Positions 5,991-12,025 of a stretch of 13,407 bases of DNA are shown in pieces. Each line of letters starts with the position of its first letter. The first letter of the stretch is position 1. Where the stretch lies: the NCBI GenBank assembly GCA_017853915.1, contig JAFMIS010000028.1, positions 1 to 13,407 on the forward strand, in the 5' to 3' direction. The notes below the pieces were generated by a model, which ran no database searches, was not told the origin of the DNA, and worked only from the letters and a program-made list of their open reading frames with translations. The DNA is from a bacterium. GTDB taxonomy: Bacteria; Bdellovibrionota_C; UBA2361; OMII01. A program made the position numbers and the translations under genes.

Positions 5991-8387
5991 ATGGATTCCG
6001 TTTTTGCTCTCACAGATATGCACTCATGGGCTCTCCTGGGCGTCGTGATTGTTATGGTTGTGATGTTCGTAACTGAGCGCATCCCCGTCGATGTAACAGC
6101 GATGGGTGTCGTTGTGGTGTTGATGTTGGGCGGGTATGTCTCCGCGGCGGAGGCTTTTTCAGGCTTCTCCTCCCCCGTGGTCGTAGTAATGGTGTGCACC
6201 CTTTTCGTGGCGGCGGCTCTTCGAGCGACGGGCGTAAGTGATGCCGTCGCGCGCTTTGTTCAGCGCGCTGCCGGCTCAAGTGAGCGGGTGGCGATTATCA
6301 TAATCATGCTTATATCCGCCAGCCTCTCCGCATTTATGAATAATGTCTCAGCGGCGACGCTTGTCATGCCCGCTGTCGCGGTTCTCTCGCATGAAACGAA
6401 TATCGCGCCCTCGCGTTTGTTTATGCCTTTAGCCTTCGCGGTCACGCTCGGCGGCATGCTAACTCTGATCGGCACCCCCCCTAACATCTTGGCCGCTGAA
6501 TTGCTGCGCCACAAGAATATGGAGGCATTCTCGTTTTTTGAGTTCTTTCCGTATGCGCTTCTTGCGCTTACCGTGGGCATCCTATTTATGGCTACAGTCG
6601 GATATCGTCTCCTTCCGATCCGCAAGACCCACGGCATGACCCGACGCATCACCGATCTTCAAGCCTTGTACCACTTGCAAGATCGTATCTTTTCAGTGCG
6701 TGTGCCCGAGCATACCCGTCTGGATGGCAAGTCGCTGGGAGAGCTTCGTTTCGGCTCGTTCATCGGAGGGGTCGTTGTCACCATTATCCGCGGCGGAAGA
6801 AAATTACTGTCGCCAAATGCCGATGAAAAGCTCCACGAGCGAGATGTGCTTCTTGTTCGTGGAAATCCGGAGCGCTTTACCCAAGTACGAAGTCTTCAAG
6901 GGCTTGCGATTGAAGACTCCACAAATGAGTTGGTCGCCTCCATTTGCAATAACTATCAAATCATAAAGTTGTCGATTCAGGAGGTTCGTACCGACACGCA
7001 TATTGTTCCCCTCAGGGACATATTGCGAACAACCGGAATAGTGCCGCTCTGTATCGAACGGGCTTCTCAGGACGGCGCATGGGAGTCGAGGCCTCCGAGT
7101 TGGTTTCTAGATTCCATGGTTCATAAAGGCGATGTGGTCCTGGGTTGCATCGCGGGTCGTTATGTTGAAGATTCGCCCCTAATAGACCTTGAAGTGTCTG
7201 AACTGCAACTTGCGCAACAGGCCTTAAAAAAATCTCTGTTTACGATAACGATCGAGTCAGGTGGCTGGGCGGGCGCGCCGTTGCATCGCTTGGCGCATGA
7301 TACAAAGTTGTCGATCCTTGGGATTATTGGCGCAAACAATTCGATTGAGTGGTTTGATGTTCCTGTGATAACGCCCGCGGGCGAAACGGCGCTTCCAAGG
7401 CTTTCAGCGGATCACACCCTGCGAGAGGGGGAGCGTTATCTGGTGAGCGGCTCCCCAGAGGAGGCTCATCGGAGAGAGTCTCTGAGTGAGCTAGCATTTG
7501 AGGCGGAGGCCCCTTCGACTGAGATTGAATCGGCTGATGTAGGGATTGTAGAGTTGGTGCTAACTCCGCGCTCCGAGTTGATTGGTAAAACGATAGCGGA
7601 TCTCCAGTTTCGTGAAAAATATGGCTGTCAGGTGCTTGCGCTGTGGCGTGATGGTAAGCCGCTCCTGTCTCTTTCGTCGGCCTTGCCTTTGTCGTACGGA
7701 GACGCGCTTCTCATCCAGGGCCCGCGGAAGAGTATTCCGCTTCTGGCAAAAGATCCCGATGTCCTTCTGCTCTCAGAACATCGGCAGGCACCGAAGTTAT
7801 CCAGGTATTCCTTCTTCTCAATAGTCGCGCTTCTGATGCTGATGTTTACTCCGTTGCTCACGACCATGCCGATCCATGAGGCAGCGTTCTTGTCGGCGTG
7901 TGTTGTTGTGTTTACGCGGGCGATCTCGATGGAGCAGGTATATCGTGAAATAGATTGGCGAGTTGTTTTTCTGTTGGCTCTCATGATACCGCTGGGACGG
8001 GCTGTAGAGCACGTATCGTCCGCGTCAAACTTGGCGCCTCTTTTTGCGGGTATCTCTCAGACGGTGCCCCCAATTGTCTTGGCCGCGATCTTTCTTGTAT
8101 CAGGAAGTATTATTAGCCAATGTATTGATAATTCGGTTGGCGTTCTCTTTCTTGGGCCGATAGCGCTTGAGCTTGGCAGACAGAGTGGTGCCTCTGCTGG
8201 CGATCTCTTGACCGCCGTTACGCTAGGAAGCTCTCTGTCGTTTATGTTGCCCACAAGCTGTAGAGCCAATCTGTTGGTAACCGGAGCAGGGGGTTACAAG
8301 ACGCGGGATTTCTTGCGAGTGGGGACGCCATTCACCCTGGTAGTTGGATTGGCAATCTTGCTGGTTTTAGCCCTGCGAAACATGTAG
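5991..8387 (+). CDS. SLC13/DASS-type permease with multiple RCK_C (TrkA_C)-like domains
   Basis: A 798-residue inner-membrane transporter of the YfbS-like branch, expected to move anions such as dicarboxylates, sulfate or related solutes with Na+ or H+. The N-terminal membrane half (about 11-210) has FMNNVSAATLVMP (115-127) and LIGTPPNILAAE (159-170), the inverted-repeat hairpin motifs of the family. The C-terminal half (about 606-798) has CIDNSVGVLFLGPIALE (711-727) and the second substrate loop FMLPTSCRAN (751-760), ending in GGYKTRDFLRVGTPF. Between them lies a long cytoplasmic insert (about 220-600). Its first (225-300) and last (512-590) units are clear RCK_C-like folds; 313-390 and 413-490 look like diverged copies. 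Two units are usual, so this insert is long. The ATG at 5991 lies 15 bases after the pgi stop with a poor ribosome site, suggesting translational coupling. The substrate is unknown. Confidence 0.85.
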   Translation: MDSVFALTDMHSWALLGVVIVMVVMFVTERIPVDVTAMGVVVVLMLGGYVSAAEAFSGFSSPVVVVMVCTLFVAAALRATGVSDAVARFVQRAAGSSERVAIIIIMLISASLSAFMNNVSAATLVMPAVAVLSHETNIAPSRLFMPLAFAVTLGGMLTLIGTPPNILAAELLRHKNMEAFSFFEFFPYALLALTVGILFMATVGYRLLPIRKTHGMTRRITDLQALYHLQDRIFSVRVPEHTRLDGKSLGELRFGSFIGGVVVTIIRGGRKLLSPNADEKLHERDVLLVRGNPERFTQVRSLQGLAIEDSTNELVASICNNYQIIKLSIQEVRTDTHIVPLRDILRTTGIVPLCIERASQDGAWESRPPSWFLDSMVHKGDVVLGCIAGRYVEDSPLIDLEVSELQLAQQALKKSLFTITIESGGWAGAPLHRLAHDTKLSILGIIGANNSIEWFDVPVITPAGETALPRLSADHTLREGERYLVSGSPEEAHRRESLSELAFEAEAPSTEIESADVGIVELVLTPRSELIGKTIADLQFREKYGCQVLALWRDGKPLLSLSSALPLSYGDALLIQGPRKSIPLLAKDPDVLLLSEHRQAPKLSRYSFFSIVALLMLMFTPLLTTMPIHEAAFLSACVVVFTRAISMEQVYREIDWRVVFLLALMIPLGRAVEHVSSASNLAPLFAGISQTVPPIVLAAIFLVSGSIISQCIDNSVGVLFLGPIALELGRQSGASAGDLLTAVTLGSSLSFMLPTSCRANLLVTGAGGYKTRDFLRVGTPFTLVVGLAILLVLALRNM

Positions 8388-8430
8388 CCCCTGCTCGCTG
8401 CCTTAGGGAAAGATAGTCTTGGAAAGCAGT

Positions 8431-8481
8431 CTAAAAAAGCATTTCAAAAAAGATTGAACGGAGCCCCGGAAGGGATGTAGA
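8431..8481 (+). promoter_or_regulatory. Sigma70-type promoter of tRNA-Arg with A-tract upstream element
   Basis: TTGAAC (8454-8459) and TGTAGA (8476-8481) are separated by 16 bases. A GC-rich discriminator (GTCGGGCC) follows, as is usual for stringently controlled stable-RNA promoters. Upstream, two A-tracts (8433-8438 and 8446-8451) resemble an UP element. Predicted initiation near 8488 would give a leader of about 30 bases before the tRNA at 8519. Confidence 0.62.
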
Positions 8482-8518
8482 GTCGGGCCTGCGTTGGGTT
8501 AATGTGCTCGACGCTCCT

Positions 8519-8595
8519 GTGCCCGTAGCTCAGTTGGATAGAGCGCCAGCCTCCGAAGCTGGAGGTCGTAGGTTCGACTCCTATCGGGCACGCCA
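8519..8595 (+). tRNA. tRNA-Arg (anticodon CCG), CCA encoded
   Basis: The cloverleaf can be folded by hand. The acceptor GTGCCCG (8519-8525) pairs perfectly with CGGGCAC (8585-8591). The D arm is GCTC/GAGC (8528-8531 / 8541-8544). The anticodon stem is CCAGC/GCTGG with loop CTCCGAA, giving anticodon CCG at 8553-8555. The T arm is GTAGG-TTCGACT-CCTAT with one G-U pair. The discriminator is G8592, followed by an encoded CCA (8593-8595). It reads the arginine codon CGG. The layout closely matches the classical bacterial Arg-CCG tRNA of 77 bases. No convincing intrinsic terminator follows; a 4-bp GGGC/GCCC stem before TTTT (8612-8633) is weak. Confidence 0.96.
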
Positions 8596-8620
8596 CTCGC
8601 AGTCGTTTGAGGGGCTGTGC

Positions 8621-8938
8621 TTAATGCCCTTTTGGTGGACCTCTAAATGTTTCGTACGAAACGATCTGCATATGAGTCCGGAGAGCGGAGACCACGTCGT
8701 CGCTCATAAGTCCATCACTCAATTTTACGAGGTCCTGGATCGCGTTTAGACACACGTTGGCGTGATCCCAATCAGGGCACGCCTCGCTTCCTACGCGTAG
8801 TTCCAGGATGAGTCGACGCCACTCCCGCCCTGACCACGATTGCAATCGAAGTGGCTTTGTTTTCTCGTTGCGAGTAGCCGGGCCGACCAGGGTAACGCGG
8901 CACACGTTCGGATCGGAGTGAGATCGAGGCTCGTTCAT
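8621..8938 (-). CDS. Small hypothetical protein, possible RusA-like resolvase remnant
   Basis: This 105-residue reading frame runs from ATG (complement of 8936-8938) to TAA (complement of 8621-8623), and its start overlaps the stop of the frame upstream by ATGA. The sequence is mixed and soluble. The pattern from about residue 55, CPDWDHANVCLNAIQDLV then GLMSDDVV, recalls the RusA family core (D-x-D-N ... D-A-L ... D-D). In E. coli RusA these aspartates bind the metal that cleaves Holliday junctions. Against this, the usual Asn after DxD is His, the nearby Lys is Val, and the spacing to the DD pair is a few residues longer. The last codons fall inside one copy of the 16-bp direct repeat. There is no Shine-Dalgarno sequence. 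The gene is plausible and the family assignment weak. Confidence 0.38.
   Translation of the reverse strand: MNEPRSHSDPNVCRVTLVGPATRNEKTKPLRLQSWSGREWRRLILELRVGSEACPDWDHANVCLNAIQDLVKLSDGLMSDDVVSALRTHMQIVSYETFRGPPKGH
8623..8638 (+). repeat. 16-bp direct repeat, copy 1 (AATGCCCTTTTGGTGG)
   Basis: Identical to 9235-9250. It begins 28 bases after the tRNA 3' end. Similarity continues at the edges with small gaps: TGCT before and ACCT after are shared with copy 2. Confidence 0.85.
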
Positions 8939-9183
8939 GGAGTTTTCGTGTATACGAATGTTAGCGTCGTTGATCCAATTCTGCGATCCTCTCCTGAGAA
9001 TCGTTGTTGAACGGTCTGGGCGGTATTTCTAGTTGTCTCTGGTGATGAGAGATCGACAACTGATGGCCCGGATATGGTGTCGAGTGAGGTGTCCAGGCCC
9101 GACGCGGGTGTCATGTTGGGACCTGTCGAAGTGGTCCGGGTGTCGACGGGGCGTGATGTGGGTCCTGCCTTAATCTCGTTCAT
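8935..9183 (-). CDS. Small Ser/Thr-rich hypothetical protein
   Basis: An 82-residue frame, starting at the complement of 9181-9183, whose TGA overlaps the ATG of the next frame (ATGA). The product is rich in Ser, Thr, Pro and Asp with few hydrophobic residues until the end (STTLTFVYTKTP), so it is probably disordered. I recognise no domain. Both frames begin with the same nine bases, ATGAACGAG, giving Met-Asn-Glu. There is no good ribosome binding site. The opposite strand also stays open over much of this segment, so the coding call is uncertain; the ATGA overlap is the main support. Confidence 0.28.
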   Translation of the reverse strand: MNEIKAGPTSRPVDTRTTSTGPNMTPASGLDTSLDTISGPSVVDLSSPETTRNTAQTVQQRFSGEDRRIGSTTLTFVYTKTP

Positions 9184-9234
9184 ATGCTGTGCTGTTCGGG
9201 TGTAAATCTGGACTACTTAATAGTAGATGCTCCG

Positions 9235-9250
9235 AATGCCCTTTTGGTGG
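9235..9250 (+). repeat. 16-bp direct repeat, copy 2 (AATGCCCTTTTGGTGG)
   Basis: Perfect match to 8623-8638, 612 bases apart start to start and in the same orientation. A related GCCCTTTTTGG follows at 9272-9282, and TGCCCTTGCGTGG lies just before the phhB ribosome binding site at 9302-9314. Confidence 0.85.
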
Positions 9251-9322
9251 TACCTTCCCCTCAGATACGGGGCCCTTTTTGGATAAGTCTCTGAAATGTG
9301 GTGCCCTTGCGTGGAGAATTCA

Positions 9323-9673
9323 ATGCTTAACGAAGTCGAGTCGGAGCTAGTTTCTAAGACCTGTAGACCGCTCCCAGAGGGGACGCCCGCATTGCCCAAC
9401 GGGGAGGTGGAGAGATTGGCCACGGCTGTGCCGGCATGGAGTGTAGTCGATAATCGAATTGAACGGGAGTATGTGTTGCCATCATACATGGCCGGCGTGC
9501 GGTGGTTCGCGTTGCTCGCCTCGATCGCGGAGCAGGAGGACCACCATCCTGACGCGGTCGTTACCTGGTGTAGGGTAAAGTTAACGTTGTGGACCCATAC
9601 GGTGCGTGGATTATCAGAAAATGATTTTATTCTTGCTGCTAAACTTGAGCGAGCCTGGCGTGAGTTTAAGTAA
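9323..9673 (+). CDS. phhB: Pterin-4-alpha-carbinolamine dehydratase
   Basis: Small cytoplasmic enzyme that dehydrates 4a-hydroxytetrahydropterin, recycling the cofactor used by phenylalanine hydroxylase. The 116-residue product is of normal family length (about 95-120). It carries the PCD/DCoH pattern: WSVVDNRIEREYVLPSY followed by EQEDHHPDAVVTW, then LWTHTVRGLSENDFILA, with the active-site His-His-Pro and the later Thr-His and Glu-x-Asp in the expected order. The ATG at 9323 is preceded by GGAG at 9312-9315 at a 7-base gap, so it is preferred over the ATG at 9296, which has no ribosome site. No phenylalanine hydroxylase gene is in the window. The gene is separated from tpx by 117 bases. Confidence 0.92.
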   Translation: MLNEVESELVSKTCRPLPEGTPALPNGEVERLATAVPAWSVVDNRIEREYVLPSYMAGVRWFALLASIAEQEDHHPDAVVTWCRVKLTLWTHTVRGLSENDFILAAKLERAWREFK

Positions 9674-9790
9674 AAGAGAGAGTAAAATCTTTTTCTGCGC
9701 TAAAAATTAACGTGATGTTGTCGAGGTATGGTTCCCATAGTAGGTATAGCAGGGGCTGGGAGAGTATATTTTTTAAAAAGGAAAATGAGC

Positions 9791-10306
9791 ATGGCTAAAA
9801 GCAACGAAAAAATAACGATGAAGGGTAATCCACTAAAAGTTGAGGGGCGATGTCTAGAAGAGGGGATGCAGCTTCCGCAGTTCACGTTGACGGGAGGTGA
9901 TTTAGCGGATGTCTCAAATGACAAGTTTAAAGGCAAGGTACTGGTGTTGGTATCGATTCCAAGTATTGATACGCCAGTGTGCGCGATCGAGACAAAACGC
10001 TTTAATCAAGAGGCGTCCGCGCTCTCTGACGATGTGGTAATCGCCGCCGTCAGTCGTGATCTTCCATTTGCCTACAAGCGTTGGTGCGCGGCGGAGGGTG
10101 TTAGTCGCGTGGTTGGTCTGAGTGATTTTAAGCACCATTCTTTTGGAAAGGCGTTTGGTGTTGAACTCCCGGATTTGGGAATCTTGGCGCGGGCTGTTTT
10201 TATCGCGGACAAGTCTGGAAAGGTCGTTCACGTTGATTACGTCTCGGAAGTAGCCGAGGAGCCTGATTACGCTGCTGCGCTCGCGGCGATCAAGCGAAGC
10301 TTGTAG
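9791..10306 (+). CDS. tpx: Thiol peroxidase (atypical 2-Cys peroxiredoxin, Tpx)
   Basis: A 171-residue thioredoxin-fold peroxidase that reduces H2O2 and organic hydroperoxides with electrons from thioredoxin. Peroxidatic Cys64 sits in PSIDTPVCAIE (58-67), and resolving Cys99 in DLPFAYKRWCAAEG (90-103), the Tpx arrangement that forms an intramolecular disulfide. R134 in LARAVFIAD matches the conserved active-site arginine. An extra Cys21 is present. There is no signal peptide, but E. coli Tpx also lacks a cleavable one. The ATG at 9791 is chosen because AAGGA (9778-9782) is 8 bases upstream; the ATG at 9785 would be too close. The adaptor gene starts 12 bases after its stop, so tpx probably heads the export operon that follows. 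Confidence 0.94.
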   Translation: MAKSNEKITMKGNPLKVEGRCLEEGMQLPQFTLTGGDLADVSNDKFKGKVLVLVSIPSIDTPVCAIETKRFNQEASALSDDVVIAAVSRDLPFAYKRWCAAEGVSRVVGLSDFKHHSFGKAFGVELPDLGILARAVFIADKSGKVVHVDYVSEVAEEPDYAAALAAIKRSL

Positions 10307-10318
10307 GTGAGCTGCCTC

Positions 10319-11317
10319 ATGAAGCCACGCCCCGCGCGACGAAGCCTTCTTTTGTGGTGTGGGGCGCTCCTTGTTGTTTCGGCCTGTAAGTCAGCTCCTG
10401 AGATGGATATCGCTCGGGTTGAGAGGGGCAGTGTGGAGGCTACCGTCACGGGAGTTAATTCGGGGACCGTTAAGGCCGAACAGATAGCCGAGCTTGCTTT
10501 CGGGGCGGTAGGCCGTGTCAAGGAGGTCAACGTTCACCTGGGACAACAGGTCAAAAAGGGAGAGATCCTCGCTCAGATTGAGAATGGCGATTTGAAATCG
10601 CGACTTGATGTTGCGGCTGAGGAGCTGGCTCGAGCAGAGCGCCTGAGCAAGAGTCAGGCCGCCTCACGGAGCAACGTGATTCAGGCGCAGGGTACCTATG
10701 ATGCAGCAGTCACAGCGTATGACAAAAGCCTGATTCGAGCCCCCTACGATGGAATCGTCGCCGAGCTTAATTTGGAGGTAGGACAGCTCTCGCAAATCAC
10801 TGCTGTTATTCCTCTGGCTCCGATTCGGTTGGTTGATGTTCAGCCACGCTATGTCAGAGTCGAGATAGACGAAGTGGATCTGCCGAAGGTACGGGTGGGT
10901 CTGCCGGCCCGCATCAAGATCCTTGCGGTGAGACGAGAACCGTTTAGGGCAACTGTGCGAAAAGTAGTTCCCTACGTGAGCACAATTCGTGAGCAAGATC
11001 GAACATCAGAGATAGAATTGACGGTGGATAGTGAGGGGTTGATGCTTCCGGCGGGAGCCTCCGCTGATGTTGAGGTAGTGACCTCCACAAAGAGCTCAGT
11101 GCTCACGGTAGCGCCAAAAGCCATCTTTGGCCGCAGTCAGGATCGGTATGTGTATCGTGTTGTCGATAGTCGTCTCGTGAAGACGCCAGTGGCAGTCGGC
11201 ATCGCTGGGTTTAACGCGACTCAGATACTATCGGGATTGTCTGAGAACGATGAGGTTGTTCTTCCATCCGAGAAATCCGAGTTGCGCGATGGTCTTCGAA
11301 TCTCGCCCAAGCGATGA
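10319..11317 (+). CDS. Lipoprotein membrane-fusion (HlyD/MacA-family) adaptor subunit
   Basis: A 332-residue periplasmic adaptor that should link the ABC exporter encoded downstream to an outer-membrane channel. The N terminus is a lipoprotein signal: basic PRPARR, a hydrophobic run, then lipobox VSAC with Cys23 as lipidation site. Two lipoyl half-motifs follow, GRVKEVNVHLGQQVKKG (65-81) and IRAPYDGIVAELNLEVGQ (139-156), enclosing a helical hairpin (about 91-138). A beta-barrel (about 175-255) and a membrane-proximal domain (260-332) come next. The hairpin is about 50 residues, around half that of E. coli MacA, whose anchor is a transmembrane helix rather than a lipid. The start ATG at 10319 has AGGTGA (10305-10310) 8 bases upstream; an in-frame GTG at 10307 is less likely. 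Confidence 0.88.
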   Translation: MKPRPARRSLLLWCGALLVVSACKSAPEMDIARVERGSVEATVTGVNSGTVKAEQIAELAFGAVGRVKEVNVHLGQQVKKGEILAQIENGDLKSRLDVAAEELARAERLSKSQAASRSNVIQAQGTYDAAVTAYDKSLIRAPYDGIVAELNLEVGQLSQITAVIPLAPIRLVDVQPRYVRVEIDEVDLPKVRVGLPARIKILAVRREPFRATVRKVVPYVSTIREQDRTSEIELTVDSEGLMLPAGASADVEVVTSTKSSVLTVAPKAIFGRSQDRYVYRVVDSRLVKTPVAVGIAGFNATQILSGLSENDEVVLPSEKSELRDGLRISPKR

Positions 11318-11323
11318 TGATGT

Positions 11324-12025
11324 ATGACGCTGATGCAGCTCTCGAATCTCTGCAAGGTTTTTCATCGAGGAGATGAAGAGATCTTCGCCATTCGGGATCT
11401 CTCTCTAACAATAACAGAGGGAGAGTTCATAGCTATTACCGGGGCGTCAGGGAGTGGGAAATCGACCCTTTTATATCTGTTAGGGCTCCTCGACACGCCT
11501 ACGTCTGGACAGTACCACCTGCGCGACAAAGCGACGCACCTACTTTCGGATGATGAAAGGGCAGAGCTTCGAAACGCCTTTATGGGTTTCGTTTTTCAGA
11601 GCTTCCATCTGTTGCCAAGGGCCACGGCCTTACGGAATGTGATGATGCCATTGGTATATTCGACTGCCGCTTCGAGTAGCGCGCTCAATGAGCAGCAGCA
11701 GCGGGAGAGGGCTGAGGCCGCCCTGCGTATTGTGGGGCTGCAGGATCGCATGCTTCATGTGCCCAATCAGCTCTCGGGCGGCCAGCGTCAGCGTGTCGCG
11801 ATAGCTCGGGCGATCGTTAATTCCCCACGGGTTCTTTTTGCCGATGAGCCCACGGGTAACCTTGATTCAAAGAGCGGGAAGGAGGTTCTCGCTCTTTTCG
11901 AGCGACTCCATAGTGAGGGCGTCACAGTGATTATGGTGACACATGACCCTTCGATAGCCGAACGGGCTCATCGCAGGTTGGTGCTTGGTGATGGCGCTCT
12001 GATTGAGGATCGTCATGCGTCTTAA
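11324..12025 (+). CDS. ABC transporter ATP-binding protein (MacB/LolD family)
   Basis: A 233-residue cytoplasmic ATPase powering the adjacent FtsX-type permease. All motifs are intact: Walker A GASGSGKST (40-48), Q-loop Gln92 in VFQSFHLLP, signature LSGGQRQRVAIARA (150-163), Walker B VLFADEPTGNLD (170-181) and switch His207 in VTHD. The sequence 'FQsFhLLp...NVmmPL' and the D-loop GNLD are characteristic of the MacB/LolD/FtsE group of mechanotransmission exporters. The ATG at 11324 lies 6 bases after the adaptor stop with no strong ribosome site, so translation is probably coupled; a second ATG is at 11333. Its 3' end overlaps the permease start by 11 bases. Unlike E. coli MacB, ATPase and membrane domains are separate polypeptides. 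Confidence 0.95.
   Translation: MTLMQLSNLCKVFHRGDEEIFAIRDLSLTITEGEFIAITGASGSGKSTLLYLLGLLDTPTSGQYHLRDKATHLLSDDERAELRNAFMGFVFQSFHLLPRATALRNVMMPLVYSTAASSSALNEQQQRERAEAALRIVGLQDRMLHVPNQLSGGQRQRVAIARAIVNSPRVLFADEPTGNLDSKSGKEVLALFERLHSEGVTVIMVTHDPSIAERAHRRLVLGDGALIEDRHAS

Larger units (their letters stand above)
8596..9322. other. Accessory-looking region between tRNA-Arg and phhB
   Basis: No strongly recognisable gene lies in these 727 bases. They hold a perfect 16-bp direct repeat (8623-8638 and 9235-9250) and two small minus-strand frames that overlap by ATGA. A further partial copy of the repeat core (GCCCTTTTTGG, 9272-9282) sits before phhB. The region has no integrase or transposase and no terminal inverted repeats that I can see. 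It could be a remnant of a small insertion beside the tRNA or simply fast-evolving spacer. Confidence 0.45.

Noticed and set aside
8612..8633. Possible tRNA terminator (GGGC/GCCC then TTTT)
   Set aside because: Only a 4-bp stem with a 10-base loop; the TTTT belongs to the 16-bp direct repeat.
8504..8749. An 81-codon plus-strand reading frame containing PVAQLDRAPASEAGGRRFDSYRA
   Set aside because: It is the well-known spurious translation of a tRNA gene; the frame runs through tRNA-Arg(CCG).
9257..9280. Possible intrinsic terminator CCCC...GGGG with a T run
   Set aside because: The stem is only 4 bp and three C bases separate it from the T run, so it does not fit a standard terminator.
9217..9489. 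A 90-codon minus-strand frame opposite the start of phhB
   Set aside because: It is an antisense shadow of phhB, which has a complete family pattern and a good ribosome site.
9718..9750. Possible tpx promoter TTGTCG with TAGGTA or TATAGC
   Set aside because: The -10 match is poor at 17-base spacing and the better hexamer is at 21; not strong enough to annotate.
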